From NCBI GenBank assembly GCA_030770425.1, contig JASJFT010000090.1, forward strand, positions 62,001 through 126,000: a stretch of 64,000 nucleotides of DNA. Direction: 5' to 3'. The stretch is from Darksidea phi. Lineage: Eukaryota; Ascomycota; Dothideomycetes; Pleosporales; Lentitheciaceae. A program made the translations under genes and the position numbers. The notes below the pieces were generated by a model, which saw nothing but the letters and a program-made list of their open reading frames with translations, made no database searches and was not told the origin of the DNA. Each line of letters starts with the position of its first letter. Positions within the stretch are counted from its first letter, which is position 1. Positions 1 to 12,310 of this stretch are shown one piece after another.

Positions 1-242
1 AGAGAAACACGCCCAAAACGATGAAACAAGGCACAAACCTCGTGACTTAAGTTTCAGGAAAAGAACGTAATATAATGGACCTAAGAGATAGCCGTTTTTG
101 GCCAGTTTTCATGGTGGGGGCAGGGAGCCTTTCATCTCTTTTCGTTCCTCAAGGCATGGAACTGAGGCAACTCAGTTAGCGCCTGCTATGCAGTCTTGCT
201 GCTCATCAAGTCCACTCCATTATGTTCGGTGTTTGAATATTC

Positions 243-3200
243 CTAATGCACCCAAATAATGGCCTTTGTGTGGTACATGCCTGTCAGATCATACTGCCCG
301 GGAGATTTACAGCTTTTACAGTCTTCGTCTAGGCAGGTCGCGCATCGCCAGCACATAGAAGGTTGGCAGACCACCACACTATTACACCTTTGTTTCCAAT
401 TTTGAGAGGACTGACACAATTGTGCAAGCACTGCAGTTGCTGCGAGCCGGGCATTCCAGTTGTCGCTCGCGTTGACTACAAAGGATCTGTTAGGCGGATC
501 CAGAATCTCTTCCCAGGTCTGCGCGGATGTAAGGCCTCTGCCTGTTGGGTGGCATAATTGATGCGCATCTGGGTCGGTATCGGGCGCTATACGCTGCACG
601 TGCGGACTGTTCAAAGCCTTCAAGATATCAACGTCCGCTTGCCAAACTCCACCACTGTGTACCGAGATGAGAGATTCCAGGAACGTAATTTGCTTCTCGA
701 CAGAATGTAGAGATGCATCTCTGTTTGCAGTCAGAGGTACACCTGAACGTACGAACTCATGCTCAGTGAAGGATAAGTGGAGCGTAGTCCTGTTGAAGAA
801 GTCTCCAGCCCGTCCATCGAAAGGATTATGGTTGACGACCGTCCAGGAGCCAGGATCAAGCTTACGAATCATCGGATCCGATGGTGGGATTAGCATAGTG
901 ATGCCAGGACGCCCTACATTGCCAAGTATACGCTTCATCTGGTGTGGCTTAACAAAGTCAGAAGGATCCCGAAGCAACTGCAATTCGATTCAGCTGTGTC
1001 CAATTGAGAAATTAGTCATGTGCTCACTCACTTGCGCGTCAATGTAAAGTGAATCACTGGAAGAGATAGCGAAAACGTCGCGGAGCCATACGGGAGGAAT
1101 ATTGTAGCATCCTTCAAAATATGCTATGCATGAGAGAGAGGCTTCGCGAGTAAGGCTGCAGTCTTCGGCATCGCGTTGACGTGAGACCATGAGCTGCAAT
1201 TTGCTTGGTGCATTGGAGTTACTGATATCAGTCTGCAAGTATCGGTCCCATCCAAAGTTGCTATCTACCATCTGTTGGGCGATTACCTGTTCATCTGCGT
1301 CGGATGCGAGGTGATCAGGCTCAAAAGTCTTATTGTCGAGCGTCGTGTCAGGTGTAGACAGTCTAATAGCTGGAAGACTGATGTCTTTAAGATGAACGAA
1401 AGCGTCATCTGCGCCCACGCTGACGTTCTCATGAAGAGTCTCGGGTTCGGTCATTGTGTTCGTTTGTGGCGGACTCGAGCTTGCTGCCCAGTTAGCAACA
1501 TACAAAGGATGATTCAGAACTTCGACGGATATGGTTGCGCCACTGAGACTAGCGTATACTGAAGCTGCCTTTTCAAGACACTGAAATGTTCTGGATACCG
1601 CCGACGAACGACTTGACAGCTCAGAGATATGTGCTATGAGCTCACAAGTCATCAGCGACTCGCAACGCAAAGCCGACTCCAAAGAATCCAGCGAAGGCTG
1701 GGATACCAAAGGCTTCACCGTAAAAGGCCGACTGGCCCCACCATTGAGCATCCATACTCCGGCCCGGTCGGAGTCGCCAAAAAGAAAGCTGTAGTGGCGC
1801 ACCTTCTTGGCAGTGTCGGTGATCTTAAGCTGGCCTTGTTCTAAGGTGATCTCTTCGACGTCCCCTGGCTGCCAGGGATTGTCGGCTATAATGATCCCAT
1901 ATTGGCGAGAGCGAAGAGATGCCATGGACGAGATAGTGCTCTCTGGCGGTCGGCTATATACGCTGAGGTCGAATGGGTCATCAGGATTGGGGTCCGATTT
2001 GCGCTTGTTTGGCGTGATTGGTCGTGGGAAGACACTCACATAGTGGTGAGCGGCGCGCATGTCTGAGTTAACGTGTTCATGACGAATGATTAGATCTTCG
2101 CCGAGTAGTGCCCGTGCAGACACTTCGCGCATGTATCGCACCTTATCTTCTGAACTCATCAAAATCTCCAGTATCAGTTCATGACTTTGGAGCTCCCAGA
2201 ATGGAGCAAGGTCCACATTGGAAGGTCCGATATAAGCTCGACTTCTGCGTTGGCCAAGTTTCATGATGTGGTATACATTTTCTTGATTGGAATCTCCTTT
2301 CGCGACTAGTTCGGAAGCTGCATCGCCCAACAAGTTCATCCAGTGGTTGGGATCTCTGATACTCAGGAGGTATTCTGGAGATTGACTGCCGCATTTCGAG
2401 CTGCAATCACACCACAATGACCGGAGTCGCAGAATTATGTTTGCTCCTCTGACTAATTCTTCGCGCGTTGAGCAGCCCCATGTCTCAAGAACTGCACCCA
2501 AGGTGGCTTGCGCAAGCTGCGCAAAGCTGAGCCTAGTAGAAGCGCGACTAAACTCGCGCTTAGTTAGCACTGGAGGCCCGTAGTGCCGAAGATGAGCGAG
2601 GGATAGCGACCAAAAAATGCCAGTAGGGCTCGTTGCCTGCGTCTGCTCCAGACCGATGGTAAGGACTGCGCCTGGCACAGTAAATAGGGGATCGTTCATC
2701 GCCATTTCTGGTCTGTCGCTCTTAAGAATAACGAGGTTAGGATAGAGATGCCAGGCGGATAAGCCTATCACAATTGCTCCTTGTTGCGTAGCTTGAGGAG
2801 CACCAGTAAGCAGACGCTCCATTCCTGTCATTGCTGTCGTCCAAGCCTCGATAACGTCCTTATAGGTTCCGCGACCTTTGCCAACAGACAAAATTCCTTC
2901 GTCCAATACTAACATTAGCTTCTTCTGCTCCTTGCTTTTTACTTCATCGGCAATCCTCAACCACGCTCTCGCGCTTGCATCCCAATATGCGATCTCAGAC
3001 TTGGAAATTTCTAGCTGCCTGGCCGCAGACAGCGTTGGAAACGCAACTTCTTCACCTGCCTCAAATCGAGTCGCAATGTCCTTCCTGCGTTCCTTGGTGA
3101 TCTCGATCCAGAGCGACTGAGCCTCATCCGGAGGCCAGACCCGGGCTACCATGCATGCTAGCAATTGAACCTGAAGGGCCGCAGTAGACGAAGTCGCTGC

Positions 3201-3563
3201 AGCCCAGATAGAGGCACCGTCTGTACCAGAGAATGCAGAGAAGATGGAGTCTCTTTGCAACTTGCTTGTAGCATGCTGTACCGACTCTGCAATGGCAGAA
3301 ACGCGGGTGCCGTAAGCCTTGACTAAATGTGGTGTTGCTGGGCAAACTTCGTCGAATAGAGCGCCAAGCCGTTGCGCAGTGACATGCATTTTGCCGTGCT
3401 CAGCGTCTTCCTTCAGCCGTGAAGGCAGGTATTGGCCCAGGGGCAGGTATTCTTTAGGCGCTTCATACTTAATTAAAGTGAAGTCGAAGCGGAAATTGGC
3501 TGCAGCGGCCGTGAATTCATTATTAATTGAGGCGAGCGTGTTCTGAAGCTTGCTTAATGACAT
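243..3563 (-). CDS. Large uncharacterised fungal protein, two exons, 1088 aa
   Basis: I do not recognise the function. The model joins 1032-3563 and 243-977 across a 54-nt intron (978-1031, GTGAGT donor, TTGCAG acceptor) that keeps the frame. The start at 3563 (MSLSKLQNTL) is chosen because the 41 codons upstream are in a region with a direct repeat and no conserved look. The N-terminal half is helical and soluble, with no signal peptide or membrane segment. The C-terminus carries a cysteine cluster with CxxC spacing (CWRCATCLDEDCKSCK, about residues 1054-1069) that could bind zinc. The length and style match large orphan proteins common in filamentous ascomycetes. The gene appears intact and stands alone next to degenerate DNA. 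Confidence is good for the gene and nil for the function. Confidence 0.75.
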
Positions 3564-5346
3564 GATGGGGTAACGAGGAGGAGAGAGCACATAGCGTGCT
3601 TGAGGGTGCAGAGCGGTAAATATACGTGGCGGAGCTGCCGACGCCAGCTCAGCCGACCACACTTTTTCTAGCTCAGCCGACCACACGAAACCTCAAACCA
3701 CCAATAGAAATCTCAGACCACCCTTAGAAATCTTAGGCTACCAAATAAAAATCTTAGGCCTTATCGAATAAGTAGTAGCTATCGCGTCGTCAACCTCGCG
3801 GAATAACCCAAAAAGATGACGTAAAAAGGTATTTCGTCCCGAATATCATAAAACGCAAGAATTTAGTTGATTTATAGGGATAATAAGTTCAGACCACCAA
3901 CGTTGAGTTGCAACGACCAGTCCTAATTATGGTGGGCTGAGTTGCTCCCTCGCGGAGCTGCGCCACTACCAGTCTCACCCAACGGACGGCAATTGCCGTT
4001 CCCCGCGAAATATCAAGTTTCCCTTATTAGAGCGATGCGAATATAAGAAAAATTGTAGGGACCTGGCCTCCAGGAAAAACAAGAACCGTTTTCAGCGATA
4101 GCCAAGGCAATGAGAGAGGTTGTTCTGAAGGAAGGGCTCACGTGAGTGAGGGAATTTGACGCTTGATTGATACCTCAGTGATTTCAGACCGTCTTCGCCG
4201 AGGGTGCAGGTACTACTTGGCCCCCGACCCACCTCGGTAGGTCTACCAAGCTCAACGCAAAAACCAGGCCCCAACGCAAAAAAAGCCAAGAGCTTCACAA
4301 TTTTTGGTGCTGGCGCCTCAGTAAATAGGAATTTTATTACAATCTGCCTATGTCTCAGAATTGTTGCTCTATCCAAGTATACTGTTGCTCAGCTTGGTGG
4401 CGCTCTGAGGTGGTTAAGGCTGTGGGTGCTGAGTTTCCTGTCGTTGTTGTCTGCTTCTGTTGACGAGACCTGCCTTTGGAGGCGTTTTTTTCATCGCGTT
4501 TTGCAGCCGTGCGTCGTCTATGTAGACAGTGCCGCTAGTCTCTATTACACGTCTGTCAGAGCCACCAGCTATTGCGACAGCCGCCTTCGCAAGCTTCTCT
4601 ACACGACTAATAAGGTATACCTCCTCACCCGTATCAGGATCTATAGCCTCTAGAAAATTATTTGTAAAATTGAAGATTTCTCTAATAGTGATTGGCGTGG
4701 GTGGTGATAGCTTATAAGATGGAGGTGGAGGCAGCGGTGATGGCGTAACACGGTCGGCTACTGTTGGCAGCCCTACTTAATACCTGGTTTCATCAAGTAG
4801 CTAGATGCCTGATTTTTTAAAGCCGCTCTGGATCGTACTAGCCTTAAAGGCTTTATTACGGATTGAGCGATGTCCTCATCAACAGTCAACACATTGATTA
4901 GTCCACTTCCCACCCTAGTCCTTGGATATGACCCATTCCATGCCACGTCTGTATCCTCGTCCTTGCCGATAGCTACGAAGACAATGTTGCTTTCTGCTAC
5001 AAGGGTTCCTCTCGACCACGTATACGTAGCCCGCTTGTTTCCACCATAGCCCACGTCTGCTCTGGCTGTCTGGTATGTAACATACTTCTTGGTAGCTCGA
5101 GGAGCGGGTTTAGTCTTTAGTGGAAATGTATTGGTGTTGATTGGAAATGGTGAACGTGGCGAGAGAAACGGTTGGAGCGCGGAACTAAAGGACATTAGAG
5201 AGCGAAGCGAAACTAGATATCCTCTCTCGCTATCTACATCATTCCAGTAGCGGTATGTATTAGCAAAATTGAAGTGAAAGCTTCCGGGCGCATCTCGCGC
5301 AAGTAAATGTGATTTTGCAGCGTTGGCACTAGTGCCCCATGGTCTT
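3564..5346. other. Degenerate AT-leaning region with possible coding remnants
   Basis: No intact gene is visible. At 3647-3686 a 17-bp block (AGCTCAGCCGACCACAC) occurs twice, and 3690-3770 continues with imperfect copies of a TCAGACCACC-like motif. On the minus strand a 140-residue open stretch (4773-5195) and a second protein-like stretch in another frame (about 4450-4776, ending in a basic segment) look like pieces of one decayed gene. The basic, Lys/Arg-rich end is reminiscent of fungal pogo-type transposase tails, but that is only a guess. Confidence 0.35.
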
Positions 5347-6480
5347 TCACTTTGACCAGAAAATTACCGCCCTATCAAAATCCTCATCCTGAAGTTGTTC
5401 AATTGGCCTCGTATCATTTGGTCTAGCCTCTCTATAAAGCTTCAGTGCTTTAGAGAAGCATGGCTCTGCGCGCTTCGAGCCATGATGACGTTCTTCAAGC
5501 TTTGCTCTCCAGTAAAGAACCCTCCCACGCTCGGCACAATAACACGCTTGCTCATTGTATGTCTTTGTAGCGAGATCTAGATGCTTACTACCAGGTATAA
5601 GTCAAGGTTGGGCTGAATTGTATTGGAACTCACATTGCTTCATCCTTCTCGTCGAGCCTCACGAGGAGCTGGCCTACTTTGAAAATCATATCGGCGGTTC
5701 GATGATGATATAGGCCTACGGTCTCCAACATGTGATTCATAGCTTGGATTTGGTACTTGTGGCTTTCAACGAACTTTCCTTCCATTTCTTTTAGTAGACC
5801 TAGTCCATGGTATACGCGTCCGGTACTTCCCGTGTTAGCTCGAGAATTAGGTTCTTGGTGTGTGGCTCACATCATGGATACTCGATCGTTAGCGCCATAA
5901 ACTTCCTCTCTTTCCTTCAGTGTTTTGAGCAACAGTGCTTCAGCTTCGTTGAGACGGCCTGTCAACAAGTAAACATGCGCAAGGTTGATTTGAGGCAGAG
6001 ACAAAGTATATTTCGCTTTCAGGGGTTCGGTAAGCTTCTCGGCCTCTTCCAAAGCCGCTATATTGCACCTTTCGGCATCGACATACTTTTCTAGCAAGAT
6101 GTACGCAGTTCCTAGTTCCAGGTACGAGATTGCGAGGCGTGAGTCGTTATTCGGTCCTCTTTTCTGAAACTCTTCTTTCATTAGTTTGTTGTATTCAATG
6201 AAGTGGAACATTGCCTCATCAGGCTTGATGCATTCGATAGTTGAACAACCAAGATTCCGATGCGTTTCGGCTAGCAAGAACTTTGCTTTATCCTTCAGTG
6301 CCTAGGAAAGCGAAGACGAATCGTTCTCCAAGATTGTAGTCAGGTTCAATTGGGCCGTCTTGAAGGTTTCGCCCGCTTCTTCGGTCCTTGCTCGTTCCTG
6401 GAAATACCTTCGACCCGAATTAGCATACACGCAAATTGATGTGAAAAGAATAGACCAACCAGCCAAGCTCGTTCAATAGG
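5347..6480 (-). pseudogene. C-terminal remnant of a fungal TPR-repeat protein
   Basis: The minus strand encodes tetratricopeptide-like helices (ALEEAEKL.., INLAHVYLLTGRLNEAEALL) around 5867-6277. Further conserved segments lie downstream, ending in EDFDRAVIFWSK and a stop at 5347, which resembles the C-terminus of fungal NB-ARC/NACHT-TPR proteins (family knowledge). The gene is broken. An in-frame TAG near 6303 splits the sequence DSSSLS*ALKDKAK. Other stops lie between the TPR block and the C-terminal block; some may be introns and some cannot. The 5' side ends abruptly at about 6480, where the CorA-like gene on the other strand begins, so the nucleotide-binding half is absent. It is probably the relic of a STAND/NLR-type immune-receptor gene. 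Confidence 0.65.
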
Positions 6481-6547
6481 TCAGAAAATTAAATGTTGCT
6501 TCCCATTATCCTTAGGGGGATTGTTGTCGTCTGAGTGGCTTTCTACG

Positions 6548-7809
6548 ATGGGCTCAATGTTCCAACTCGATCCAGCCTTCTTCCAAACACACATGGAACT
6601 TCCATCGACCTTCGATCGTAAACCAACGTTCTCCCACCCTCCACTACCATCTGCGACGCAGAATATACTCCAGATTCGATACATCTCGATTGGGAAGAGG
6701 TCTTCTGGCATCAAGGGCAGTCAAGAGGATATTGACGCTCTACGACGAAAGGCGGAGAAAGATATGGAACAATACTACGTCGACCTAGGCATCCAGACGA
6801 AACGCAAGGCCGGTGATGCCATTGTGAGATTTTACAATATCCACGATGCGCAATACTTCTCGGTGGACCAGAAGATCTCAATGTGCAAGCTGGAAACCCC
6901 TTGGGGCTGGCTGAGTAAGTGAGATGTATGAGATGTTGGGGAGGAGACGTACTAACACGAGTAGATGTTGCTTGGCTTGACTCAGGGAACGATCTCTCCG
7001 AAGGACCCCCTGGACCCTGGCACGACTCCAATAGCCATTACAGCAAATGGAAGGAGACGTTTCTGCCGATAATCCAACAGCTCCCCGGCCTAGCCCTGAA
7101 CCGGAACTGGTACAGCACAATTATTCCAGCCGATCAGCATCTGAAAGGAAGATACAACCAAAGTGCCAATCTGCTGCTTCAGAGCTACGGGTTATCCCTT
7201 GACAAAGCCCTCGCAGCAACCGACCCGTTCCACGCCTTTTATGAGCTGTATTCGTTCTCCGCCCACTCAGCGTGCCAATTCCTTAACTTGATTCAGTCTA
7301 TCATCGCGGCGGAGACCGGATACAAATCTGTTCGCAACGAGCACTACAGCCAGCTGAATCTGTTGTACCACCAGGATATTCTTAGCCAGCTGGCCAGGGC
7401 CCTGCAAGACACGGTTCGCGGCATCCATTCCGAAGAGACGCTCACTGCGGAGAAGTACCGAGCCCTCCTCATGGCCGACTTCCAAGAGCTTCTAACGCGA
7501 ACGAATTATTTAATTCAACGCTGTGCGAGTGGAATGGAGGCGATAATGAACCGAGCAATGATCGCCGAGTCGAAGCGGGCGATCTCGCAAACACAGAAAA
7601 TCGAGCAACTGACGTGGCTCGCAACCTTCTACATTCCTTTATCTTTCATGACGTCGTTCTTTGGTATGAATCTTGGAATTGTCGCGCAGGGAACACTGCC
7701 CCTCTGGGTGTGGCCTGCGATTGCGATTCCCGTGACTGCGCTTTCCTTTATCGCAATTCGGTTGTTGGCATGGTTTATCAATCGAGGCCCCAGAGCAAAG
7801 GAGCCCTGA
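6548..7809 (+). CDS. CorA-like Mg2+ transporter-family membrane protein, possibly 5'-truncated
   Basis: Exons 6548-6914 and 6965-7809 are joined by a 50-nt intron (GTAAGT donor, ACTAAC branch site, GAGTAG acceptor), giving 403 aa. The C-terminus has two membrane helices, and the first ends in FFGMNLG, the GMN signature of CorA channels (family knowledge). The long N-terminal part before them is helical and soluble. Many fungal CorA-like proteins of this style have about 100 more N-terminal residues. Here the reading frame is open above the first ATG without another ATG, and the DNA changes to the TPR remnant at 6480. The gene may therefore have lost its first exon at that junction. Metal transport is not shown; several fungal members are orphan surface proteins. 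Confidence 0.75.
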
Positions 7810-8170
7810 TGAGCGACTATTAGTTCCCTGAGGAAATGGCGGTCAGAGTGCCTCTTCCGACCTCCATGTCTACGTATATTTCGTTGGGTAGCGCATAGCT
7901 GACTAACTGGAATTTTTGGTACCGGTGAATGCGCCGGGCTTATTGAGGACCATGCGAAATGGCTTCTGTACCCGATAACAAGGGCACGAATCGATAGTAA
8001 CAGGTCTGGAGATCCTGAAACCTTCACCGCGATGTAATCTGAATATGTAAGTGTTAAGTTATATAAATGTGCAATAATATCCTCAGCGTTGGTGTTAACC
8101 TTGTGAGTGGCGTGCGCATCAGCATCACTCCCAGGCACCTGCAGCAAACCTGCCAACTACACACATTTGA
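7810..8170. other. Intergenic region
   Basis: This is the 3' flank of the CorA-like gene and the 5' flank of the amidase pseudogene. I see no repeat, RNA gene or further coding segment. Confidence 0.5.
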
Positions 8171-10465
8171 ATGCGCTACACCCAATTCCCAGTCCGAGTC
8201 GCGGCCCTAGCGACGGTCGCGCTGCCCTTGGTCTTCATGAACTTCCTATTCCGTTTGAACCTCCCGTGGGCATCTACGGTAGCGCATGCCGCGGCCGCAG
8301 AACGCAGCCACTTTCATCGGCTCGCGTCAACGACCAGATCCTTCAACCTCGGGCAGAGAGGCTACATCATCCGACCCACAAATCATGTAGGAGACATCAC
8401 CTCCCGAGGTAGCTATTGCTGACCCTGGGTTGCAGACTCTGGCGGACCATGCCGCCAAAACGACGTCGTTCGCGACCGTTGTAACCATAAGCCCGGGCCA
8501 AAATGTCAACGGCGCGTGGCTCAAAGAGAGAATCGCGGATTACCTCAAGTCCGACGACGTATTCCACGATGCATTTCTCGAGGGAATTATTTTCCAAGGC
8601 GCCGAGAAATCTCAGGTCACAATTGATATGGAGGCTGCGGAAATGCTGCGAGCATGGTCTATTGAATGGACGTGCTTCCGGCCAGCTCCAGGAACGACAA
8701 CCTCTGCCCCGTTGCCATTGGGTCCATGTTTTGTGCAGGATGGAGATTTGTTTCAGATTTGGAGGATATACAGCGATGACAGACTGGCGTTCCTCCAGTC
8801 AGTTTGGCCAGCTATTGGGTCACCAGGGTGAGCTTCCCGCTTTGTTGTCTTTCAATATTGATTTTTTTTAGTGAGTATACGCATGTTCCCCTAGCTGGAA
8901 CCGGCTATCGTACCTTGGGAATTGCTACGCCTTCTCGACTGCAAGCGTCATGGCCGAAGCCCCTACCTCTTGAAGGAGTGCGCATCGGAGTCAAAGATCT
9001 TTACCACCTAAAGGGCATTAGAACATCACTCTGCAACTGAGCTTACAACGAATTATACCCACCGCAATCTGTGACCGCCGCTACTGTATCCCATCTCGTA
9101 TCCAAAGGTGCCAATGTTGTTGGCAAGAATCATCTGAGTTCTTTCGCTTTGGCAGAACATCCTACCCAAAGTATGGATTATGAATCGCCCTTCAATCCTC
9201 GCGCAGACGGCTATCAGATACCTGGAGGGAGCAGTAGCGGAGGCGCCTCTGCAGTAGCATCGTACGAGTGGCTAGACTTTGCTGTTGGAACAGACGGTAT
9301 ACATGGCGCAAATCTTTATTTATAAGACATCATAACTGATATTTTTTGAAGCTACGGGTAGCATACGAATACCTGCTCTCGCCAACGGATGCTTTGGGTT
9401 AAGGCCATCAACCAACACCATATCTACTGAGGGCGTTGTGTCCGTCTATCCAGGATTCGACACGCCAGGATTGCTCGGGCGGGACCTTGAGAAATTCCAT
9501 AACTTTGTGTGGAACTGGTATGGAGAGAACTTGCCGAAGAAACCTATCTCATCTCCTAAGGTTTTGGTTCCTACGGATTTCCTTGCAAATATTAACAGTA
9601 CCCAACTCCACCTCATCGATGCATTCGTTCGAGATTTAGAGCGCAGTCTCGATACAAAGGCACAACGACTGTCCATTGCCAAGGAATGGGGAAGGTCGGC
9701 ACCAGTGGAGGAGCGGGACCTTAATGTCTACCTTGAAAATGTTCGTACTCCTAGCTTCTAAAGCTCAAGCTACTGATATCAGCATAGTCAACATTGCATA
9801 ACTACTACTACGCAGCATACTACGCGTTTGAAGGGTTTGAAAAGACCTATAAGGAGATATTTAGGCGTAAGCCTTTCATTACTGAAGTGAATCGATGGCT
9901 GCGGCAAGTTTGTTCTAGGCCTACCTCCAACAAATTGGTATTAACTCGTTAAACAGGGGTGAAGGCGCAAAAGTGTCGGAGGAGCAATACAACGACATGA
10001 ACAAGCGAATAGCCAACTTCAAAGAGTGGTTTCTACATGAATATATGAAAACAGCCGAGCAAGACTCGATCCTAGTGCTTCCGATATCAGATGTGAAGCC
10101 TAACTACCGAGACGAATACCCGGGGTCACGGAATATAATTGCTACCGGACTTCGTACGACATATCTCAGTCCTTACCTTGGAGCACCAGAGCTTGCTATT
10201 CCGAGTGAGTAACTGCTTTCCCGCTGCGAATATGGATATTAATAACCTTGCTGTAGTTGGGCATTTGAATTTTGAATCAAGAATCTCAGGCAACATCGAG
10301 TCATTACCCGTGGCTGTCTCTCTGTTGGGCCCTCCTGGAAGTGATTTGGGACTTATTCAACTTGCAGTTGAATCGCTAAGGGCGGCAAACCGGCCTACAG
10401 CTGTAAATGTTGGAACAGCAAGAATGTGGGAGCACGACCCTCCCATGTCTTCCGCGGTTTTGTGA
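8171..10465 (+). pseudogene. Amidase-signature family enzyme, broken by frameshift and nonsense changes
   Basis: The gene starts with a secretion-type leader (8171, MRYTQFPVRV..). It continues through a fungal N-terminal module and an amidase core: VKDLY (Lys of the Ser-cisSer-Lys triad), IPGGSSSGGASA, and GTDATGSIRIPA after a 55-nt intron (9297-9351). The usual GTDTGGS motif is altered to GTDATGS. Introns at 8828-8871, 9297-9351, 9741-9787 and 10205-10256 splice cleanly. It is broken near 8400, where a missing base shifts the frame (GDITS then EVAIADP), and at about 9038, where CGA became TGA inside an otherwise conserved stretch (SLCN*AYNELYPP). The joint near 9920 also fails to splice in frame. 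The C-terminus (AVSLLGPPGSDLGLI..) is preserved to 10465. It is a recently dead amidase. Confidence 0.8.
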
Positions 10466-12310
10466 GAACACCTTGATCCGACGGCGTTATACTACCTAAA
10501 GGGTACCTGGACTGTTCGCACAATTTTCAGCTTCCAAGTTTAACTTCTGTACAGCAAACGCCTTTTCCTGCGTCCGGCAAAATAGTCAAATATAATTTCT
10601 GTCATAGCTTTTGGTTTATTATATGCGGATTGCGTCTTCAGATTATCTTCAGATCCTTCCGTCAGATGTGAAAAGGGCGCCGTATTCAAAAAGCGTGTCT
10701 TCAATTGTAACAAATCTTTTTTTTACCGTTAGCGTAACGTTCATATGTTTTCAAAACGCGTGTACTATCCTAAGTGACGGAATATTGCCTGTCTCACCAC
10801 ATCGTATGCAAGACGCATTGCTTGTGGTTTAGGTGTTTGATTCAGCGAATCAAACACAATCTGTAGTGCAACCCAAAAGCAGAAGCCTAGCGAAAGCGGC
10901 TTCCTAGGCCGCTCGGGTGGGTTGACGCTTCATCATAAAAAGCGCACGGATAGTGAGGCAAACAAGGCAACCGAATTGGAGCCACTCAACCATGCCCGGG
11001 TGAGACTGAGAACCTTGATGTGACAAGGCACCCAGAGACGTGGCACGGCCTTCCTACACACTCTACCGCTACCTCAGCCATCTTAGAATCCCATTTTCGG
11101 TTGACTATATAGTGCACACAGCTGTGCATCCCATACCCCTGAGACGAGGAATGCTCTTAGTATAGAGCGAGGTCGGCGGTAGTAACTTGGGCCGAGCTTG
11201 AGGTAGGGAGGGTTGCTCTATGATTTGGACTAGGTATAGCAGATTCCTAAGGTTTCCGGCCTTGAATTTTATATAGTTGCTTATTCCTAAACGAACTTGA
11301 CATGATAGGCATGATCACAGTAGCCGTGTAGCTGTGGAAGAGTTAGCGACACGATTCATTAGGTACCAGACGAACGCAGTCGTATTGAGCGCTACGCACA
11401 GGGGCTTTCCGGACTCACCCGTTAAGGCTAAGCGCGACACCTAAGGCCTCCAGAAACTTAAAATAGATTTCGACCTAGATTGCAGTGTCCGTTGTCCGTC
11501 GTCCGCGTCTGCCCTGAGCACCGAATGATGAGGCTATGCGATGTTTTGTTATGGGGCCAGGGTCGTGCCACTTAGCGCCAATTAGTGTCTACGGTTCCGG
11601 ATTGTCCATTTTCCAGCCGCTAGCGCACGTCCACGTCCCTACACCTCGACGATCGGTGTGCCGCACCCGGGCGCTTAAGCACTATCCCACCTATCGGAGC
11701 CCTTAGCGGACGCAGTTCTATATATAAACTACCGCGCTCCTTATGTCGTCCTCCGCTTCGAAACATGTGTAGCCGCCCCAACAGGGACCCCGCCAGGCTT
11801 CCGACATCTATTGGATATGGCGATCTAACGCATTGTTCAGAATGTGTTTGAGCGGGGAGATCATAGGAAATGCATGCTTTTAGGGCATTGTTGCGTGTTT
11901 GAGAAGTATCAGTACCTGGCTGATGGGGCTTGAAGGAAGTTAGGCAGTGGTTGATCTGTCACTTCTGTCATCGAATCCGGACTTTATGTCGCTCCACCGG
12001 ATGCTCCACCTAGGGCCCAATTGTTTCACACAGCGTCATCTGGGAGATACTTAGCGCCTAGAGTTATAGCCAGGATGCTGGGGTAAGGTATCGTTTGGTT
12101 TATAAACTTCTGTCCGTCTAGTTTATGGGTCAGAGGATCTGGATCCACTTGTCCTACACGCGTTCTTTTTTGTAGCTTTTGTCTTCTAATTCCAGGCTGT
12201 GCCTATTCTTTACTTACTACGTGCTGGCCACACTACTACACCTTTTACATCTTAAAACCCGGAAAATCGATTAAAACAACCAATCTACTTAATTTCCAAA
12301 CACCAACAAT
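10466..12310. other. Gene-free 1.8-kb region upstream of the repeat-precursor gene
   Basis: No protein-coding segment can be supported. It holds one perfect short hairpin (10833-10857). The last 60 bases before 12311 are A/C-rich, with CACCAACA just upstream of the start, as in highly expressed fungal genes. Confidence 0.5.
10833..10857. repeat. Perfect 11-bp stem, 3-nt loop hairpin
   Basis: GTGTTTGATTC at 10833-10843 and GAATCAAACAC at 10847-10857 are exact reverse complements around AGC. No T-run follows and no gene ends nearby on either strand, so a terminator role is not supported. It may be a scar of a mobile element. Confidence 0.5.
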
